A stretch of 64,000 bases of DNA, from contig NZ_RCIP01000001.1 of NCBI RefSeq assembly GCF_004000275.1, forward strand, positions 984,749 through 1,048,748, in the 5' to 3' direction. Every line of letters begins with the position of its first letter. Within the stretch, counting starts at the first letter, position 1. The stretch comes from Saccharospirillum alexandrii. Lineage in GTDB: Bacteria; Pseudomonadota; Gammaproteobacteria; Pseudomonadales; Natronospirillaceae. Shown here in pieces: positions 20,823 through 30,903 of this stretch. The position numbers and the translations under genes were made by a program. Below the pieces are notes generated by a model. That model was not told the origin of the DNA, ran no database searches, and saw nothing but the letters and a program-made list of their open reading frames with translations.

Positions 20823-21163
20823 AAAGGTTCCCTACTGTCAGATTGGGATCAAGAGTTAAGGCAAACGGACGGCCATTAGCGCTGCTGCGAACGCTGACCG
20901 TACCGCTTACATATAACACGCGTGGCGACTATCGACTGCACGGCCCAAGGTCGACATGCACTTAGGGACGGGCGCTACAACGGTTGTTTGTCGCTGACAG
21001 GTCGCACGTTGGTTTGGAAGGTGTAAGACACCCCGCTAACGTTTCGTGCACTAAAGACTAACGCACTGACACGCCCCATACAACCCATTGACAGTCACAC
21101 TACTCACAAAATTGTTATCGTGGTTGGTTATGCGAGTACGACTCGATGTTAAAACCGGCGTTC
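20823..21163. other. Gene-free stretch upstream of the BCCT gene
   Basis: About 340 bases without a convincing gene. It must hold the BCCT promoter on the minus strand, but I cannot choose a reliable -35/-10 pair. No family repeat is present. Confidence 0.6.
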
Positions 21164-21194
21164 AAAAAAAAAGCGCCTGTAGGCGCTGTTTTTT
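21164..21194 (-). terminator. Terminator of the ABC exporter gene
   Basis: Stem AGCGCC-TGTA-GGCGCT with nine A on the left, giving a U-tract on the minus strand, and six T on the right. It begins 24 bases past the exporter stop codon. Confidence 0.88.
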
Positions 21195-21217
21195 GATCAA
21201 TTCCCGACATTTCTCCG

Positions 21218-23101
21218 TCAGTTGCTGGTAATGGCTTCATCTTCATTCGCCGACAAGGCCTGCCCGAACTGCAGTTCGGCCAACCGCCGGTAGAGGGGAG
21301 ACTGTGTCAGCAACTGAGTGTGCGTGCCTTCAGCAACGATGCGTCCCTGATCCATTACCACGATTCGATCCGCCCCCTGAACCGTCGCCAGCCGATGTGC
21401 GATGATCAGAGTGGTGCGCTGCTTCATTAATTTCTCCAGCGCTTGCTGAACCTGATATTCGCTTTCTGCGTCCAGAGCGCTGGTGGCTTCGTCGAGCAGC
21501 AACAGATCGGGGTCTTTCAAAATGGCCCGGGCGATGACCAGGCGTTGCTTTTGGCCGCCACTGAGTCTCACCCCGGCCTCACCCAGGTCGCTGGCAAACC
21601 CCTGTGGCAGGGCCTCAATAAACGCCATAGCGTTGGCTGCTTCGGCCGCCGCCAGCACTTCGGCGTCAGAGGCGTCAGGTCGGCCATAGCGGATGTTGTG
21701 CCAGACATCGTTGCTGAACAGCACGGGCTGCTGAGGGACCAGGCCGATATGCTGGCGCAATTCGGGTAACGGCAGCGCCCGGACATCTTGCCCCAGCAGG
21801 GTGACTGAGCCCTGTTGCGGGTCGTAAAAGCGCAGCAGTAACTCAAAGAGGGTGGATTTACCGGCGCCACTCGGACCGACCAGTGCGACCGTCTCGCCGC
21901 GTTTTACGGCTAGGCTTACGTCACTCAGCGCATTGGTTTCAGGCCGACTCGGATAGCTGAAGCTGACGTTGTTCAGCGTCAGGTGATTTTCGGCTTCCTG
22001 GTCGAGAGGCCCGGCTTCAGCGGGCGATACGATGATCGAGGGCTCGGCCAGCAATTCCATCAGGCGCTCGGTCGCACCCGCCGCCCGCTGCACTTCGCCG
22101 TAAACCTCCGACACACCGGCGACACCAAAGGCCACCATAACGGCGTAGAACACAAAGGCGGCCAGTTCACCGCCGCTCATGGTGCCCGTCATGACATCGT
22201 ACCCACCAACCCAGACCATGGCCGCGATGGCGGTAAAGGCCAGTAGAATAACAACCGCCATCAGGATACTGCGCTGACGAATACGCTGGCGGGCTACCTC
22301 CAAAGCAGCGTCGACTTCCACTTGAAAGGCCGCCTTTTCGAAGGGTTCACGAGCATAGCTCTGCACGGTCTTGATCTGGCGGATGATCTCGCCAGCGTAA
22401 CTGCCAACATCGGCGACGGTGTCCTGACTGCGCCGGCTGAGCTGGCGCACCTGTTTGCCCATGTACAACACCGGAATCAGCACCGCAGGCACGCCCAGCA
22501 GAACCACCAGCGACAACTTGAGGTTGGTAATCAGCAACATGACCAGGCCACCGGTCACCGTCAGCGCATTACGCAGGGCAAACGAGAGGCTGGAGCCGAT
22601 AATGGACTGCAGCAGAGTGGTATCGGTCGTCAGCCTCGACATGATGTCGCCGCTGGCGTTTTCTTCAAAGTAGCTCGGATGCATGTGCACCAGGTGAGCA
22701 AAGACATCGGCTCGCAAATCCGCCGAGACGCGTTCGCCGAGCCAGGTGACCAGATAAAAACGCACGAAGGTACCGACGGCCATCGCCACAACCAGCACCA
22801 TTACAAACCCCAGGGTGCGATTCAGTGCGCTCAGTGATTCGGCCAGTATGCCCTGGTCGATCACCAGGCGTACGCCCTGCCCCAGCGCCAGTGTCAGGCC
22901 GGAGGTGAGCACCAGGGCCGCAGCGGCGCCCAGCATTAAATGACGATAGCGTTTCAGATAGGGCCACAGCTGGGCTAGAAATCCAAAGGGGATGGCGGCA
23001 GATACCGGGCCAGACCCGGGCGCGGTACCAGGGTGATTGGCGGCAAGTGGCTCAGTTGCGTCGGTAGTGTCCTGAGGGTCTTGGGTTGAACTCACGGGCA
23101 A
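21218..23101 (-). CDS. ABC exporter, fused membrane and ATPase domains (MsbA/LmrA-like)
   Basis: A 627-residue half-exporter expected to work as a homodimer in the inner membrane. A disordered N-terminus of about 40 residues is followed by six membrane helices (about 50-330) and an ATPase domain with Walker A GPSGAGKST (409-417), the signature LSGGQKQR near 515 and Walker B LLLLDEATSALD. The substrate cannot be read from sequence: lipid, drug or peptide export are all possible. It differs from MsbA in length and in standing alone, without lpxK. Confidence 0.9.
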   Translation of the reverse strand: MPVSSTQDPQDTTDATEPLAANHPGTAPGSGPVSAAIPFGFLAQLWPYLKRYRHLMLGAAAALVLTSGLTLALGQGVRLVIDQGILAESLSALNRTLGFVMVLVVAMAVGTFVRFYLVTWLGERVSADLRADVFAHLVHMHPSYFEENASGDIMSRLTTDTTLLQSIIGSSLSFALRNALTVTGGLVMLLITNLKLSLVVLLGVPAVLIPVLYMGKQVRQLSRRSQDTVADVGSYAGEIIRQIKTVQSYAREPFEKAAFQVEVDAALEVARQRIRQRSILMAVVILLAFTAIAAMVWVGGYDVMTGTMSGGELAAFVFYAVMVAFGVAGVSEVYGEVQRAAGATERLMELLAEPSIIVSPAEAGPLDQEAENHLTLNNVSFSYPSRPETNALSDVSLAVKRGETVALVGPSGAGKSTLFELLLRFYDPQQGSVTLLGQDVRALPLPELRQHIGLVPQQPVLFSNDVWHNIRYGRPDASDAEVLAAAEAANAMAFIEALPQGFASDLGEAGVRLSGGQKQRLVIARAILKDPDLLLLDEATSALDAESEYQVQQALEKLMKQRTTLIIAHRLATVQGADRIVVMDQGRIVAEGTHTQLLTQSPLYRRLAELQFGQALSANEDEAITSN

Positions 23102-23205
23102 TTCTCCTGATCGATTCCCGTCAAGTCAGGTCTAGCAGTCTGGAATACAAGGCCGACCGGGCAGAATGTGACTTTCAGCCAGCCAATCGGCCCGCGCAGA
23201 TTCGG

Positions 23206-24474
23206 TCAGGGCCGTTGCAAATCGCCAAGCCCGCGCTCGACAATGCGGTCGGTAATGGAGGCCAGTGCGTCCGTGGTCGATTTGGTGCCGCGCAATACCT
23301 CGTGAATTTCACCGGACACATAGCGAGAGACGTACTTGTAGGTACGACCGGTGGCTGACGAGGGCCTCACCGCCACGTTTTCCAACGCCCGGCCAACGGG
23401 TTCGAATACGGCGTTGTTCTGCGTCAGTTCCGGTTCGTTATACAAGGCCGACCGGGTCGGCAAATACCCGAATTCAGCACGCCGGCGCTGCTCGGACTCG
23501 CTGGTCAGAAACCGCACCAGATCAGCAGACAGGTCTGGGTAGCGAGTGGCCTCGGTTACCGCCAGCTGCCAGCCACCCAGGGCCCCGCTGGGCGCGCCCG
23601 AGTCGCCTTGCGGCAACACCGTAACACCCACGCTCCCGGACACCGCAGACTCAGGCTCGTTGGCTAGGCGCCAGGCGTAGGGCCAGTTACGCATAAACAA
23701 GGCGTTGCCCGCCTCGAACTGCGCCCGGGCGTCTTCTTCCTGGTACTCCAGCACCGCGGACGGTGAAATGGTGTCGATCCAGCCGGCGGCCTGCTCGATG
23801 ATACGGGCGGCGCGGTCATTATCGAGCGTGACCACCCCCTGAGCGCTGACAACGGTTCCGGCATTGCTGCTGACCAGCCATTCCATGACATTGCAGGTCA
23901 GCCCTTCATAATCGCTGCCCTGCCAGACATACCCCCAGAAGTTCCCGTTCTGCGAACGCTCGCTGCGTTGTACCTCGGTGGCAATGGTTTCAAGCTCATC
24001 CCAGGTTTGCGGTACCGTGTGACCATAGCGTTCGAGCAGATCTTTGCGGTAATACAGCAACCCGGTATCAACGTACCAGGGCATCGCGATCAGCCGGCCA
24101 TCGACGGTGTTATTGGCCATTAGATTGGGGAAGAAGGCATCGGTGTCTGGCACATAAGGCGTTAAATCCAGCAAATACTCACCCAGCAAACCCGGCCAGA
24201 TCACATCGATCTGAAACACATCGACGGTGTTGTGACGTTCGCGCAGCAACAGCTGATACATGGCCAGGCGCTCGGTCGAAGACTGGGGGGTGGCGACAAC
24301 ATCGACGCTGTGCCCGGTCTGTTCGGCCCAGCGGTTGGCGCCATCAATGCAGACCTGGCGTTCTATGCCAACGGCACCGCAGGCGATGGTCAGTTCCACG
24401 GCCAATGCCGAGGCAGACAACAAGGCAGCCGCGACTGTGGCGGCTCCCAAACAGGGAATCACTGTGTTTTTCAT
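23206..24474 (-). CDS. ABC-type sugar substrate-binding protein, orphan
   Basis: A 422-residue periplasmic binding protein of the extracellular solute-binding family 1. The signal peptide ends near SALAVE; the mature part has the typical VFQIDVIWPGLLGEYLLDLTPY and IAMPWYVDTGLLYYRKDLLERYG. These are features of trehalose/maltose-type carriers. No permease or ATPase gene of such a system lies next to it; the downstream ABC gene is an exporter. It may work with components encoded elsewhere or act as a sensor. A 17-base word (ATACAAGGCCGACCGGG) occurs in the gene and again just past its end. Confidence 0.87.
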   Translation of the reverse strand: MKNTVIPCLGAATVAAALLSASALAVELTIACGAVGIERQVCIDGANRWAEQTGHSVDVVATPQSSTERLAMYQLLLRERHNTVDVFQIDVIWPGLLGEYLLDLTPYVPDTDAFFPNLMANNTVDGRLIAMPWYVDTGLLYYRKDLLERYGHTVPQTWDELETIATEVQRSERSQNGNFWGYVWQGSDYEGLTCNVMEWLVSSNAGTVVSAQGVVTLDNDRAARIIEQAAGWIDTISPSAVLEYQEEDARAQFEAGNALFMRNWPYAWRLANEPESAVSGSVGVTVLPQGDSGAPSGALGGWQLAVTEATRYPDLSADLVRFLTSESEQRRRAEFGYLPTRSALYNEPELTQNNAVFEPVGRALENVAVRPSSATGRTYKYVSRYVSGEIHEVLRGTKSTTDALASITDRIVERGLGDLQRP

Positions 24475-24680
24475 GGTTGCGCTCTCTTGTTTTTATGGTT
24501 GTAGCGGGCACTGCGGGCCAGCATAACGATGGGAGACCTCGACTCTGGCTGTTGGAAACACCCACACAGTCACCTCTTAATCGTTTAAGATGGAGTATAT
24601 CGCAAAATAAAAGTCATTTGATCCCTAAACACCGTTCTGCGAAGGTGGAATCTTAATAAGGCGTAGTGGAGCAGCACGAC

Positions 24681-24926
24681 ATGACACAGGCACTGATGAC
24701 CCGGGAAGCAAGGGAATCGCTTAATTTATCGACGAAACGCTGGTTTGAGACGGAGCTTGAGATTGAACTCGGGCAGTTTGAATGCGAATCGGTGATCGAC
24801 TATTTCATCGAAGCGCTTAAACCGGCTTTGCACAACCGGGCCATCGCCCAGGCACTGGCCATGATGCAGGAACACCATGCCCGCATGGAAGATGACCTCT
24901 ATGCGCTGGAAGAACCGGTGGTCTGA
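24681..24926 (+). CDS. DUF2164-family small protein
   Basis: An 81-residue acidic protein matching the DUF2164 pattern: L...TKRWFETELEIELGQFECESVIDYFIEALKPA... and a C-terminal helix ending in EDDLYALEEP. No function is established for this family. I chose ATG 24681 because GGAG stands 9 bases before it; the in-frame GTG at 24666 overlaps that site. The last 28 bases overlap the convergent murI gene. Confidence 0.85.
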   Translation: MTQALMTREARESLNLSTKRWFETELEIELGQFECESVIDYFIEALKPALHNRAIAQALAMMQEHHARMEDDLYALEEPVV

Positions 24927-25714
24927 GCCAAATCCATCAAATCAGGCGCAGGCTCGCACTGGTTGGCCTGAAAATGCGAGCTCAGCACAGGGTAAGCGCC
25001 AATCAGTTGCTGTAACCGGGGCAGTGAGCCGGTGGTCAGCAAGCGCGTACTGCCCTGCCCCCACTCGGCACTGCCAGCCCGGCGAGCCACCTCACCTGCG
25101 ATGGCCTCACCGGTGTCAATCAACTGCACCTGGGTGCCCAGCAGACGCTGCAAACGGTCTTTCACCAGCGGATAATGGGTACAGCCCAACACCACGCGAT
25201 CGACGCCAGCATCGGTCATGACAGCGGTACACCGGGTCAGAATGGCGTCAATCTGCTCGGTATCCGGCCCCAGTTCAATGGCATCGGCCAGGCCCGGGCA
25301 CGGCTGATTAACGACACAGGTGTTGGGGTTGAAGCGAGAAGCCAGCTGCTGATAGCGGCTGGACGCCAGGGTGTTTTCGGTGGCGAGAATGCCAATGGCG
25401 CCACTGCGGGTACCTAGGGCAGCCGGTTTGATACCCGGCTCGACGCCGATGATGTCGAATGGCAAGCGCTGGCGCAGGGCATCCACACAATGCGCCGTGG
25501 CCGTGTTGCAGGCGACCACCAGAACGGTGCAGCCCTGGGCGATCAGCCAGTCGGCAATGCGGTCGCAGCGCTGCTGCAGCAACTCGGTAGACTTGGCCCC
25601 ATAGGGCGCAAACGCCTGATCGGCAAGGTACAGCAGATCGGCCTGTGGCAGTCGCTGACGAATCCATTGCAGTACCGTCAGGCCACCGATGCCCGAATCA
25701 AAAACCCCTATCAC
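24899..25714 (-). CDS. murI: Glutamate racemase
   Basis: Cofactor-independent enzyme that makes D-glutamate for peptidoglycan. It is 271 residues long, with the FDSGIGG motif (D6, S7) and the two catalytic cysteines in VVACNTATA (C69) and VVLGCTHYPL (C178). The gene overlaps the convergent DUF2164 gene by 28 bases at its 3' end and follows alanine dehydrogenase on the same strand, 66 bases downstream. Confidence 0.97.
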   Translation of the reverse strand: MIGVFDSGIGGLTVLQWIRQRLPQADLLYLADQAFAPYGAKSTELLQQRCDRIADWLIAQGCTVLVVACNTATAHCVDALRQRLPFDIIGVEPGIKPAALGTRSGAIGILATENTLASSRYQQLASRFNPNTCVVNQPCPGLADAIELGPDTEQIDAILTRCTAVMTDAGVDRVVLGCTHYPLVKDRLQRLLGTQVQLIDTGEAIAGEVARRAGSAEWGQGSTRLLTTGSLPRLQQLIGAYPVLSSHFQANQCEPAPDLMDLAQTTGSSSA

Positions 25715-25741
25715 GCTAGCATTCGCCCCTGTTTAAGCTCA

Positions 25742-25766
25742 GGGCAAGCCTAAGGCTTGCCCTTTC
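25742..25766 (-). terminator. Hairpin between ald and murI
   Basis: A perfect 9-bp stem GGGCAAGCC-TAA-GGCTTGCCC. Read on the minus strand, in the direction of ald, no U-tract follows; on the plus strand only TTTC follows. It may therefore be a processing or stabilising hairpin or a weak terminator between the two genes. Confidence 0.45.
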
Positions 25767-25780
25767 GCTTGTAAACGGCG

Positions 25781-26902
25781 TTAAAGCAGCGCCAGTGCGT
25801 CTTTGGGTGCCAGGTACTCAAGCCCCTGATCATCCGCCACGCTCTTGTAGGTCACTTTGCCACGGCAGACGTTCAGTCCGTTGAGCAAATGAACATCATC
25901 CTGCATGGCCTGTCTGGCCCCTTTGTTGGCCAGGGCCAGAGTAAAGGGCAGGGTTGCATGGTTCAGTGCCATGGTGGAGGTACGGGCGACGGCACCCGGC
26001 ATGTTGGCAACACAGTAGTGCACAACGTCGTCGACGACATACGTCGGTTCAGCGTGGGTGGTCGCTTTGGAGGTTTCAAAACACCCGCCCTGATCAATGG
26101 CTACATCGACCACCACCGCGCCCGGCTTCATGCGTTTGATCATGTCGGCCGTCACCAGCTTCGGTGCAGCCGCACCGGGAATCAGCACCGCGCCGACCAC
26201 CAAATCGGCCTCCAGCACATGTTGCTCAACACTTTCACGCGTGGAGTAGACCGTGCGGATTTTGTTGCCATATTGCTTGTCGAGCTCACGCAAGGTGTCG
26301 ATGCTCTTGTCGAGCACGGTAACATCCGCACCCAGACCGACCGCCATGGCAATGGCGTTCTGCCCAACGACACCGCCGCCGATAACCGTGACCAGTGCCG
26401 GTGCCACACCGGGTACCCCACCAAGCAGCAGACCTCGGCCACCCTGGGCTTTTTCCAGACAATGGGCACCCGCTTGAATGGACATGCGACCCGCCACTTC
26501 CGACATGGGCGCCAGCAAAGGCAAGCGGCCGGAGCGATCGGTGACGGTCTCATAGGCGATGCAGGTGGCACCCGATTCAATCAAATCGTTGGTTTGCGGC
26601 ACATCCGGTGCCAGATGCAGGTAGGTAAAGAGGGTGTGATGCGGTTTGAGCATCTTGCGTTCGACGGCCTGTGGCTCCTTGACCTTTACAATCATCTCAG
26701 CCCAGTCGAACACGCCAGCGGCCGAATCCAGTATTTGGGCACCCGCGGCCTGATATTCCTCGTTACTGAAACCGATGGCGGCACCCGCCTGGGTTTCAAC
26801 CGCGACTTCATGGCCATTGTGAACAAGCTCGCGCACCGCGGTCGGGGTCAGTCCGACGCGATATTCGTGGTTTTTTATTTCTTTTGGGACGCCTACTCGC
26901 AT
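25781..26902 (-). CDS. ald: Alanine dehydrogenase
   Basis: NAD-dependent oxidative deamination of L-alanine to pyruvate and ammonia, reversible. It is 373 residues long, with the N-terminal [20 protein letters not shown], the [11 protein letters not shown] substrate region, the nucleotide motif [20 protein letters not shown] and the late motif [13 protein letters not shown]. An AGGAGA ribosome site precedes the ATG. An ammonia-releasing or assimilating role fits the nitrogen theme of the region, though the genes are far from nas/nrt. Confidence 0.97.
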   Translation of the reverse strand: MRVGVPKEIKNHEYRVGLTPTAVRELVHNGHEVAVETQAGAAIGFSNEEYQAAGAQILDSAAGVFDWAEMIVKVKEPQAVERKMLKPHHTLFTYLHLAPDVPQTNDLIESGATCIAYETVTDRSGRLPLLAPMSEVAGRMSIQAGAHCLEKAQGGRGLLLGGVPGVAPALVTVIGGGVVGQNAIAMAVGLGADVTVLDKSIDTLRELDKQYGNKIRTVYSTRESVEQHVLEADLVVGAVLIPGAAAPKLVTADMIKRMKPGAVVVDVAIDQGGCFETSKATTHAEPTYVVDDVVHYCVANMPGAVARTSTMALNHATLPFTLALANKGARQAMQDDVHLLNGLNVCRGKVTYKSVADDQGLEYLAPKDALALL

Positions 26903-27113
26903 GGTCTTCTCCTGTACGTCAATGGCTAAAGTCGTCTTAATTTAAGAACGCTGGGGACCAAATCAGTATAGAAAAAAATACCCGGGTGAGTGGCACTGAA
27001 TTCACCACTAAAAACAGGGCTTATTGCGAGAAAATTAAACAGAAACGATAAAGCAACCGCCAAAACCTGCTAATCACAGTGATATTTATTGCTAAGACTC
27101 ATTGGGAGCGGCA

Positions 27114-27407
27114 TTAGCCTCTACCGATCCAGCCGCGCAACCGGCCAAGCAGGGAGTTCTCACGCAGTATTCGATCGGCACGGTGCTGGTAGAAACAGGC
27201 GCTGTAGAGGGCTTCCGTCAGTTCAATGGGGGCAATGGGACGATTGAATCGCACCCGAAAGCGGCGATCGGCCTCGACCAGCAGGCGTTCGCAGGCACGA
27301 TTATCGGGCGCGTCAAAGTCGTGCATGCGATGCGGTTCGTCAAAACGAATGCCGCGCTGATCAAACTGCTCGGCAAACCATTCAATCATCTGCTGGCGTT
27401 GTTCCAT
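27114..27407 (-). CDS. Hypothetical protein downstream of the LacI-type regulator
   Basis: A 97-residue charged protein from ATG 27407 (an in-frame ATG at 27467 would overlap the regulator gene). It is rich in R, E and F (QMIEWFAEQFDQRGIRF, EADRRFRVRFNRP) and predicted mostly helical, without a membrane segment. I do not recognise the family. It starts 17 bases after the regulator stop, so the two may be co-transcribed. Confidence 0.6.
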   Translation of the reverse strand: MEQRQQMIEWFAEQFDQRGIRFDEPHRMHDFDAPDNRACERLLVEADRRFRVRFNRPIAPIELTEALYSACFYQHRADRILRENSLLGRLRGWIGRG

Positions 27408-27423
27408 AACCGAAGACCTGGTT

Positions 27424-28440
27424 CTAGACGGCGACCGGCGCTGCATCCCGAACCGACTGTCGTTCAATCAGGCGCGGGGTGAATCGCAGCGGCTGGTCGG
27501 CACTGGCGAATTTACTGTCGAGCTGATGCATGACGATACGGGCCGCCAGCGCCCCCATTTCATAGACCGGGTAACGAATGGTGGTCAGTCTCGGGTTCAG
27601 CAGGCGGGCGAGAATCACGTCGTCGAACCCGACCACCGATATTTCTTCCGGCACCCGGTGCCCTGAATCCTGCAGCATGGTGATGGCACCGGCGGCCATG
27701 GCGTCATTGTAAGTAAAAACCGCGGTAACACCCAGGTTGCGACTGACAACCTCAGCCATGGCATTGTGGCCCCCCTCTTCATCCGGGAAGGTTCGCACCA
27801 CCTTGCGCTCGTTAAAGGGGACGGAGAATTCTTCCAGGGCGCGGCGGTAACCGTGAACCCGGTCGGCACCGTCTTCAATCGCGATGTTGGTACCGATGTA
27901 GGCGATGTCGCGGTGACCTTTCGACAATAAATGCCGTGTTGCCAGGTAGGCACCATATTCGTTGTCGAGATAGACACAGCGATGTTCCCAGCCTCGAATC
28001 AGCCGGTTCACAATGATGATGGGAATATCGAGTTCGAGCAGGCGCACCAGTTCATCATCGGGCAGGGCCTTGGAGTGAATGACCAGCGCGTCACAGCGGC
28101 GGTCGAGCAGGAAACGGATTGAATCCCGCTCTTTGTCGATGTGGTGATAGCCAGCCGTCACGATCACATGCTTGCCACTGTCGTGCACGACGTGGTGTAC
28201 ACCCGCCATCAATGCCCCAAAGAAAGGGGAGTCAATTTCGCCCACCAATAATCCGACGCAGTCGGACCGGCTGTTGACCAGGGCACGAGCCAGAGAGTTG
28301 GGGCGGTACTGCAACGCTTCCATGGCGGCCAGTACGGCCTGGCGTTTATCGGGCACGACCGATGCCGAATCGTTGATGACCCGTGAAACCGTCGACACCG
28401 AGACCCCTGCTGCTTTCGCAACATCCTTAATATTTGCCAA
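27424..28440 (-). CDS. LacI-family repressor of the galactose genes (TTG start)
   Basis: A 338-residue transcription factor. The N-terminal helix-turn-helix reads IKDVAKAAGVSVSTVSRVI, followed by the hinge (YRPNSLARALV) and a periplasmic-binding-protein-like effector domain. The only start that begins at the family N-terminus is TTG 28440, with AGGAG 9 bases upstream; the frame runs on to 28725, but that part would overlap galT on the other strand. It is divergent from galT-galK-galM, and a perfect palindrome lies between them, so it probably represses these genes and perhaps itself. The inducer is likely galactose or a derivative (inference). Confidence 0.9.
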   Translation of the reverse strand: MANIKDVAKAAGVSVSTVSRVINDSASVVPDKRQAVLAAMEALQYRPNSLARALVNSRSDCVGLLVGEIDSPFFGALMAGVHHVVHDSGKHVIVTAGYHHIDKERDSIRFLLDRRCDALVIHSKALPDDELVRLLELDIPIIIVNRLIRGWEHRCVYLDNEYGAYLATRHLLSKGHRDIAYIGTNIAIEDGADRVHGYRRALEEFSVPFNERKVVRTFPDEEGGHNAMAEVVSRNLGVTAVFTYNDAMAAGAITMLQDSGHRVPEEISVVGFDDVILARLLNPRLTTIRYPVYEMGALAARIVMHQLDSKFASADQPLRFTPRLIERQSVRDAAPVAV

Positions 28441-28541
28441 TGCCCTACTCTCCTGAAACGCTTTGAGTATGTATTGATCAAGTTTGACCGCTTTTCTGAA
28501 TTGATACAACGCGCGCCGGAGCTGAGGCAACCAATTCAATC

Positions 28542-28569
28542 TTGAAAACGTTTTCAAATGCGATAAACT
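28542..28569 (+). promoter_or_regulatory. galTK promoter with LacI-type operator
   Basis: TTGAAAACGTTTTCAA (28542-28557) is a perfect 16-bp palindrome with the central CG typical of LacI/GalR operators. Its first six bases also serve as a -35 box; TAAACT (28564-28569) is a -10 candidate after a 16-base spacer. A bound repressor would block polymerase. An AGGAGG ribosome site follows at 28587-28592. Confidence 0.85.
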
Positions 28570-28597
28570 GCGATGCAAAGAATAACAGGAGGCTGCA

Positions 28598-29647
28598 ATG
28601 AGCGCCCATTCCTTCAACCCGAGCGACCATCCGCACCGGCGGTTCAACCCCCTGACTGAAGACTGGGTACTGGTCTCTCCGCACCGTTCCAAGCGCCCCT
28701 GGCAAGGGCAGACCGAAGCGGTCAACGATCCGGACCTGCCCCACCACGACCCGAATTGCTATCTGTGCGCGGGCAACACGCGAATTTCCGGAGACCGCAA
28801 CCCGGACTACACCGATACCTTCGTTTTTGGAAACGATTTCGGCGCTCTGACCGCCGACACTCCCGCCTATGAGACAGAGCACGACCCGCTGATGCGGGTT
28901 CAGGCCGAACAAGGTGAGGCACGAGTGCTGTGCTTCAGCCCGGATCATGCGCAAACGCTGCCGCAAATGTCGGTGCCGGCCATTGGCAAAGTGGTGGATA
29001 CCTGGGTTGAACAACTGGAGGAACTGGGCCGCCGTTATCGCTGGGTGCAGTTGTTTGAAAACAAGGGCGCGGTGATGGGTTGCTCGCAACCACACCCGCA
29101 CGGCCAAATCTGGGCCAGCAATGGCTTGCCCACCTTGCCCGCCCGTGAACACAGAGCCCAGCGCGAATACTTTGAACAACAGGGTCGTCCCCTGCTGCTC
29201 GACTACGCAGAGCGGGAAACCGCCGATGGCAGCCGCACTGTGGTCAGCAACGACCACTGGATCGCCGTGGTACCGTTCTGGGCCAGCTGGCCGTTCGAGA
29301 CGCTGCTGATGCCACGCCAGCACCGGCGCCATCTGACCGACCTGAACGCCGATGAAAAGCACGCCCTGTCCGACATACTCAAGCGCCTGACGACCCGTTA
29401 CGACAATCTCTTTGAAACCTCCTTCCCCTATTCAATGGGGTGGCACGGTGCACCCTGCGATGGCAATGCCAACGATCACTGGCAGGTGCATGCGCACTTC
29501 TACCCGCCCCTGCTGCGCAGTGCCACCGTGCGCAAATTCATGGTCGGCTATGAAATGCTGGCTGAACCGCAACGCGACCTAACGCCTGAGCAAGCGGCCG
29601 AACGGCTGCAGGCACTCAGCGACATCCACTACCGGGAACAACGCTAA
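28598..29647 (+). CDS. galT: Galactose-1-phosphate uridylyltransferase
   Basis: Second Leloir-pathway enzyme, exchanging UMP between UDP-glucose and galactose-1-phosphate. It is 349 residues long, with the active-site triad in [11 protein letters not shown] (second histidine, H168, is the expected nucleophile) and zinc-binding C..C in NCYLCAGN. An ideal AGGAGG site precedes the ATG. It overlaps galK by one base. Confidence 0.97.
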   Translation: MSAHSFNPSDHPHRRFNPLTEDWVLVSPHRSKRPWQGQTEAVNDPDLPHHDPNCYLCAGNTRISGDRNPDYTDTFVFGNDFGALTADTPAYETEHDPLMRVQAEQGEARVLCFSPDHAQTLPQMSVPAIGKVVDTWVEQLEELGRRYRWVQLFENKGAVMGCSQPHPHGQIWASNGLPTLPAREHRAQREYFEQQGRPLLLDYAERETADGSRTVVSNDHWIAVVPFWASWPFETLLMPRQHRRHLTDLNADEKHALSDILKRLTTRYDNLFETSFPYSMGWHGAPCDGNANDHWQVHAHFYPPLLRSATVRKFMVGYEMLAEPQRDLTPEQAAERLQALSDIHYREQR

Positions 29648-30795
29648 TGGATTTGTACACCACTGCCCGCCAGGCCTTCGAACGGCTCTACGGCACCCCC
29701 GCGCACCATCACTTTCAGGCACCGGGTCGCGTCAATTTGATCGGCGAGCACACCGACTACAACGACGGCTTTGTATTGCCGGCAGCCATTGATTACCACA
29801 CCTGTATTGTTGGCAACCCGCGCGAAGACCGGGTTGTGAATCTGGTGGCGCTCGACCTGAATGAAGCCCGCTCCAGCTTCCACTTGGATGAGCCCATCGA
29901 GCACGACGCTGCCACCCCCTGGTCCGATTACTTGCGCGGTGTTTGCGATGTACTGCGCCAGGCGGGTTATCAGCTTTGTGGCGCTGACTTATTGATCACA
30001 GGCAATGTGCCTCAGGGCGCTGGCCTCAGTTCATCAGCTTCACTCGAAGTGGTGACTGCCCGCGCCATGACCCAACTGGCCGGGGAAACCCTCAGCGGCA
30101 CCCAAGCGGCCCTATTCAGCCAGCAGGCCGAAAACCAGTTTGTTGGTTGCCAGTGTGGCATTATGGATCAGTTGATATCGGCCCGGGGACAACAAGGCCA
30201 CGCCGCCCTGATCGACTGCCGCAGCCTGACCACCCAGCCGGTACCCATGCCTGCGGATGCGGCCATCGTCATCATCAATTCCAATGTGAAACGCGGTCTG
30301 GTCGACAGCGAATACAACCAGCGCCGGTTACAGTGCGAAGCCGCCGCCCGGCACTTGGAAGTACCGGCCCTGCGCGATGCCACACTGGATCAGTTGGAGC
30401 AAGCGAAGAACGGGATGGACCCGGTCACCTACCGCCGGGCCCGTCACATCATCACCGAAAACGAGCGCACCCTGTCGGCGGCCGATGCCCTGGCCCAATC
30501 GGACTGGCCACGAATCAGTAAGTTGATGGCCGCCAGCCATGCCTCGATGCGGGATGATTTCGAAATTACCGTGCCGCCCATCGATGGCCTGGTGGCCATG
30601 ATTGCCGACCTGATCGGTGACCAGGGCGGCGTTCGCATGACCGGAGGCGGCTTCGGTGGCTGTGTTGTGTCGCTGGTGCATGAGCACCAGGTCGAGTCCG
30701 TCATCGAGCGGGTAAACCAGCGCTACGAGGCCGAATTTGGCATCAAGCCTACGGTTTACGTCTGCCACCCGGTCGATGGTGCCTACCCGGACTGA
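29647..30795 (+). CDS. galK: Galactokinase
   Basis: Phosphorylates galactose with ATP. It is 382 residues long, a GHMP kinase with the galactose signature GRVNLIGEHTDYNDGFVLP near the N-terminus, the ATP motif VPQGAGLSSSASLE and the third motif RMTGGGFGGC. The start codon shares one base with the galT stop (TAATG), so translation is coupled. Repeat R4 follows before galM. Confidence 0.97.
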   Translation: MDLYTTARQAFERLYGTPAHHHFQAPGRVNLIGEHTDYNDGFVLPAAIDYHTCIVGNPREDRVVNLVALDLNEARSSFHLDEPIEHDAATPWSDYLRGVCDVLRQAGYQLCGADLLITGNVPQGAGLSSSASLEVVTARAMTQLAGETLSGTQAALFSQQAENQFVGCQCGIMDQLISARGQQGHAALIDCRSLTTQPVPMPADAAIVIINSNVKRGLVDSEYNQRRLQCEAAARHLEVPALRDATLDQLEQAKNGMDPVTYRRARHIITENERTLSAADALAQSDWPRISKLMAASHASMRDDFEITVPPIDGLVAMIADLIGDQGGVRMTGGGFGGCVVSLVHEHQVESVIERVNQRYEAEFGIKPTVYVCHPVDGAYPD

Positions 30796-30903
30796 CCATA
30801 AAAGCCAGTGCCGGGATGGACTTGCCCGGCCGCTGCTTTCACAATACGGCGCCTATTCACATTAACCAAAGTCGTCAAAGTTACTATGGTGCCAATCGTC
30901 CGC

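Noticed and set aside
28441-28725. Extended N-terminus for the LacI-type repressor.
   Set aside because: It covers the operator and the start of galT; the family N-terminus begins at TTG 28440.
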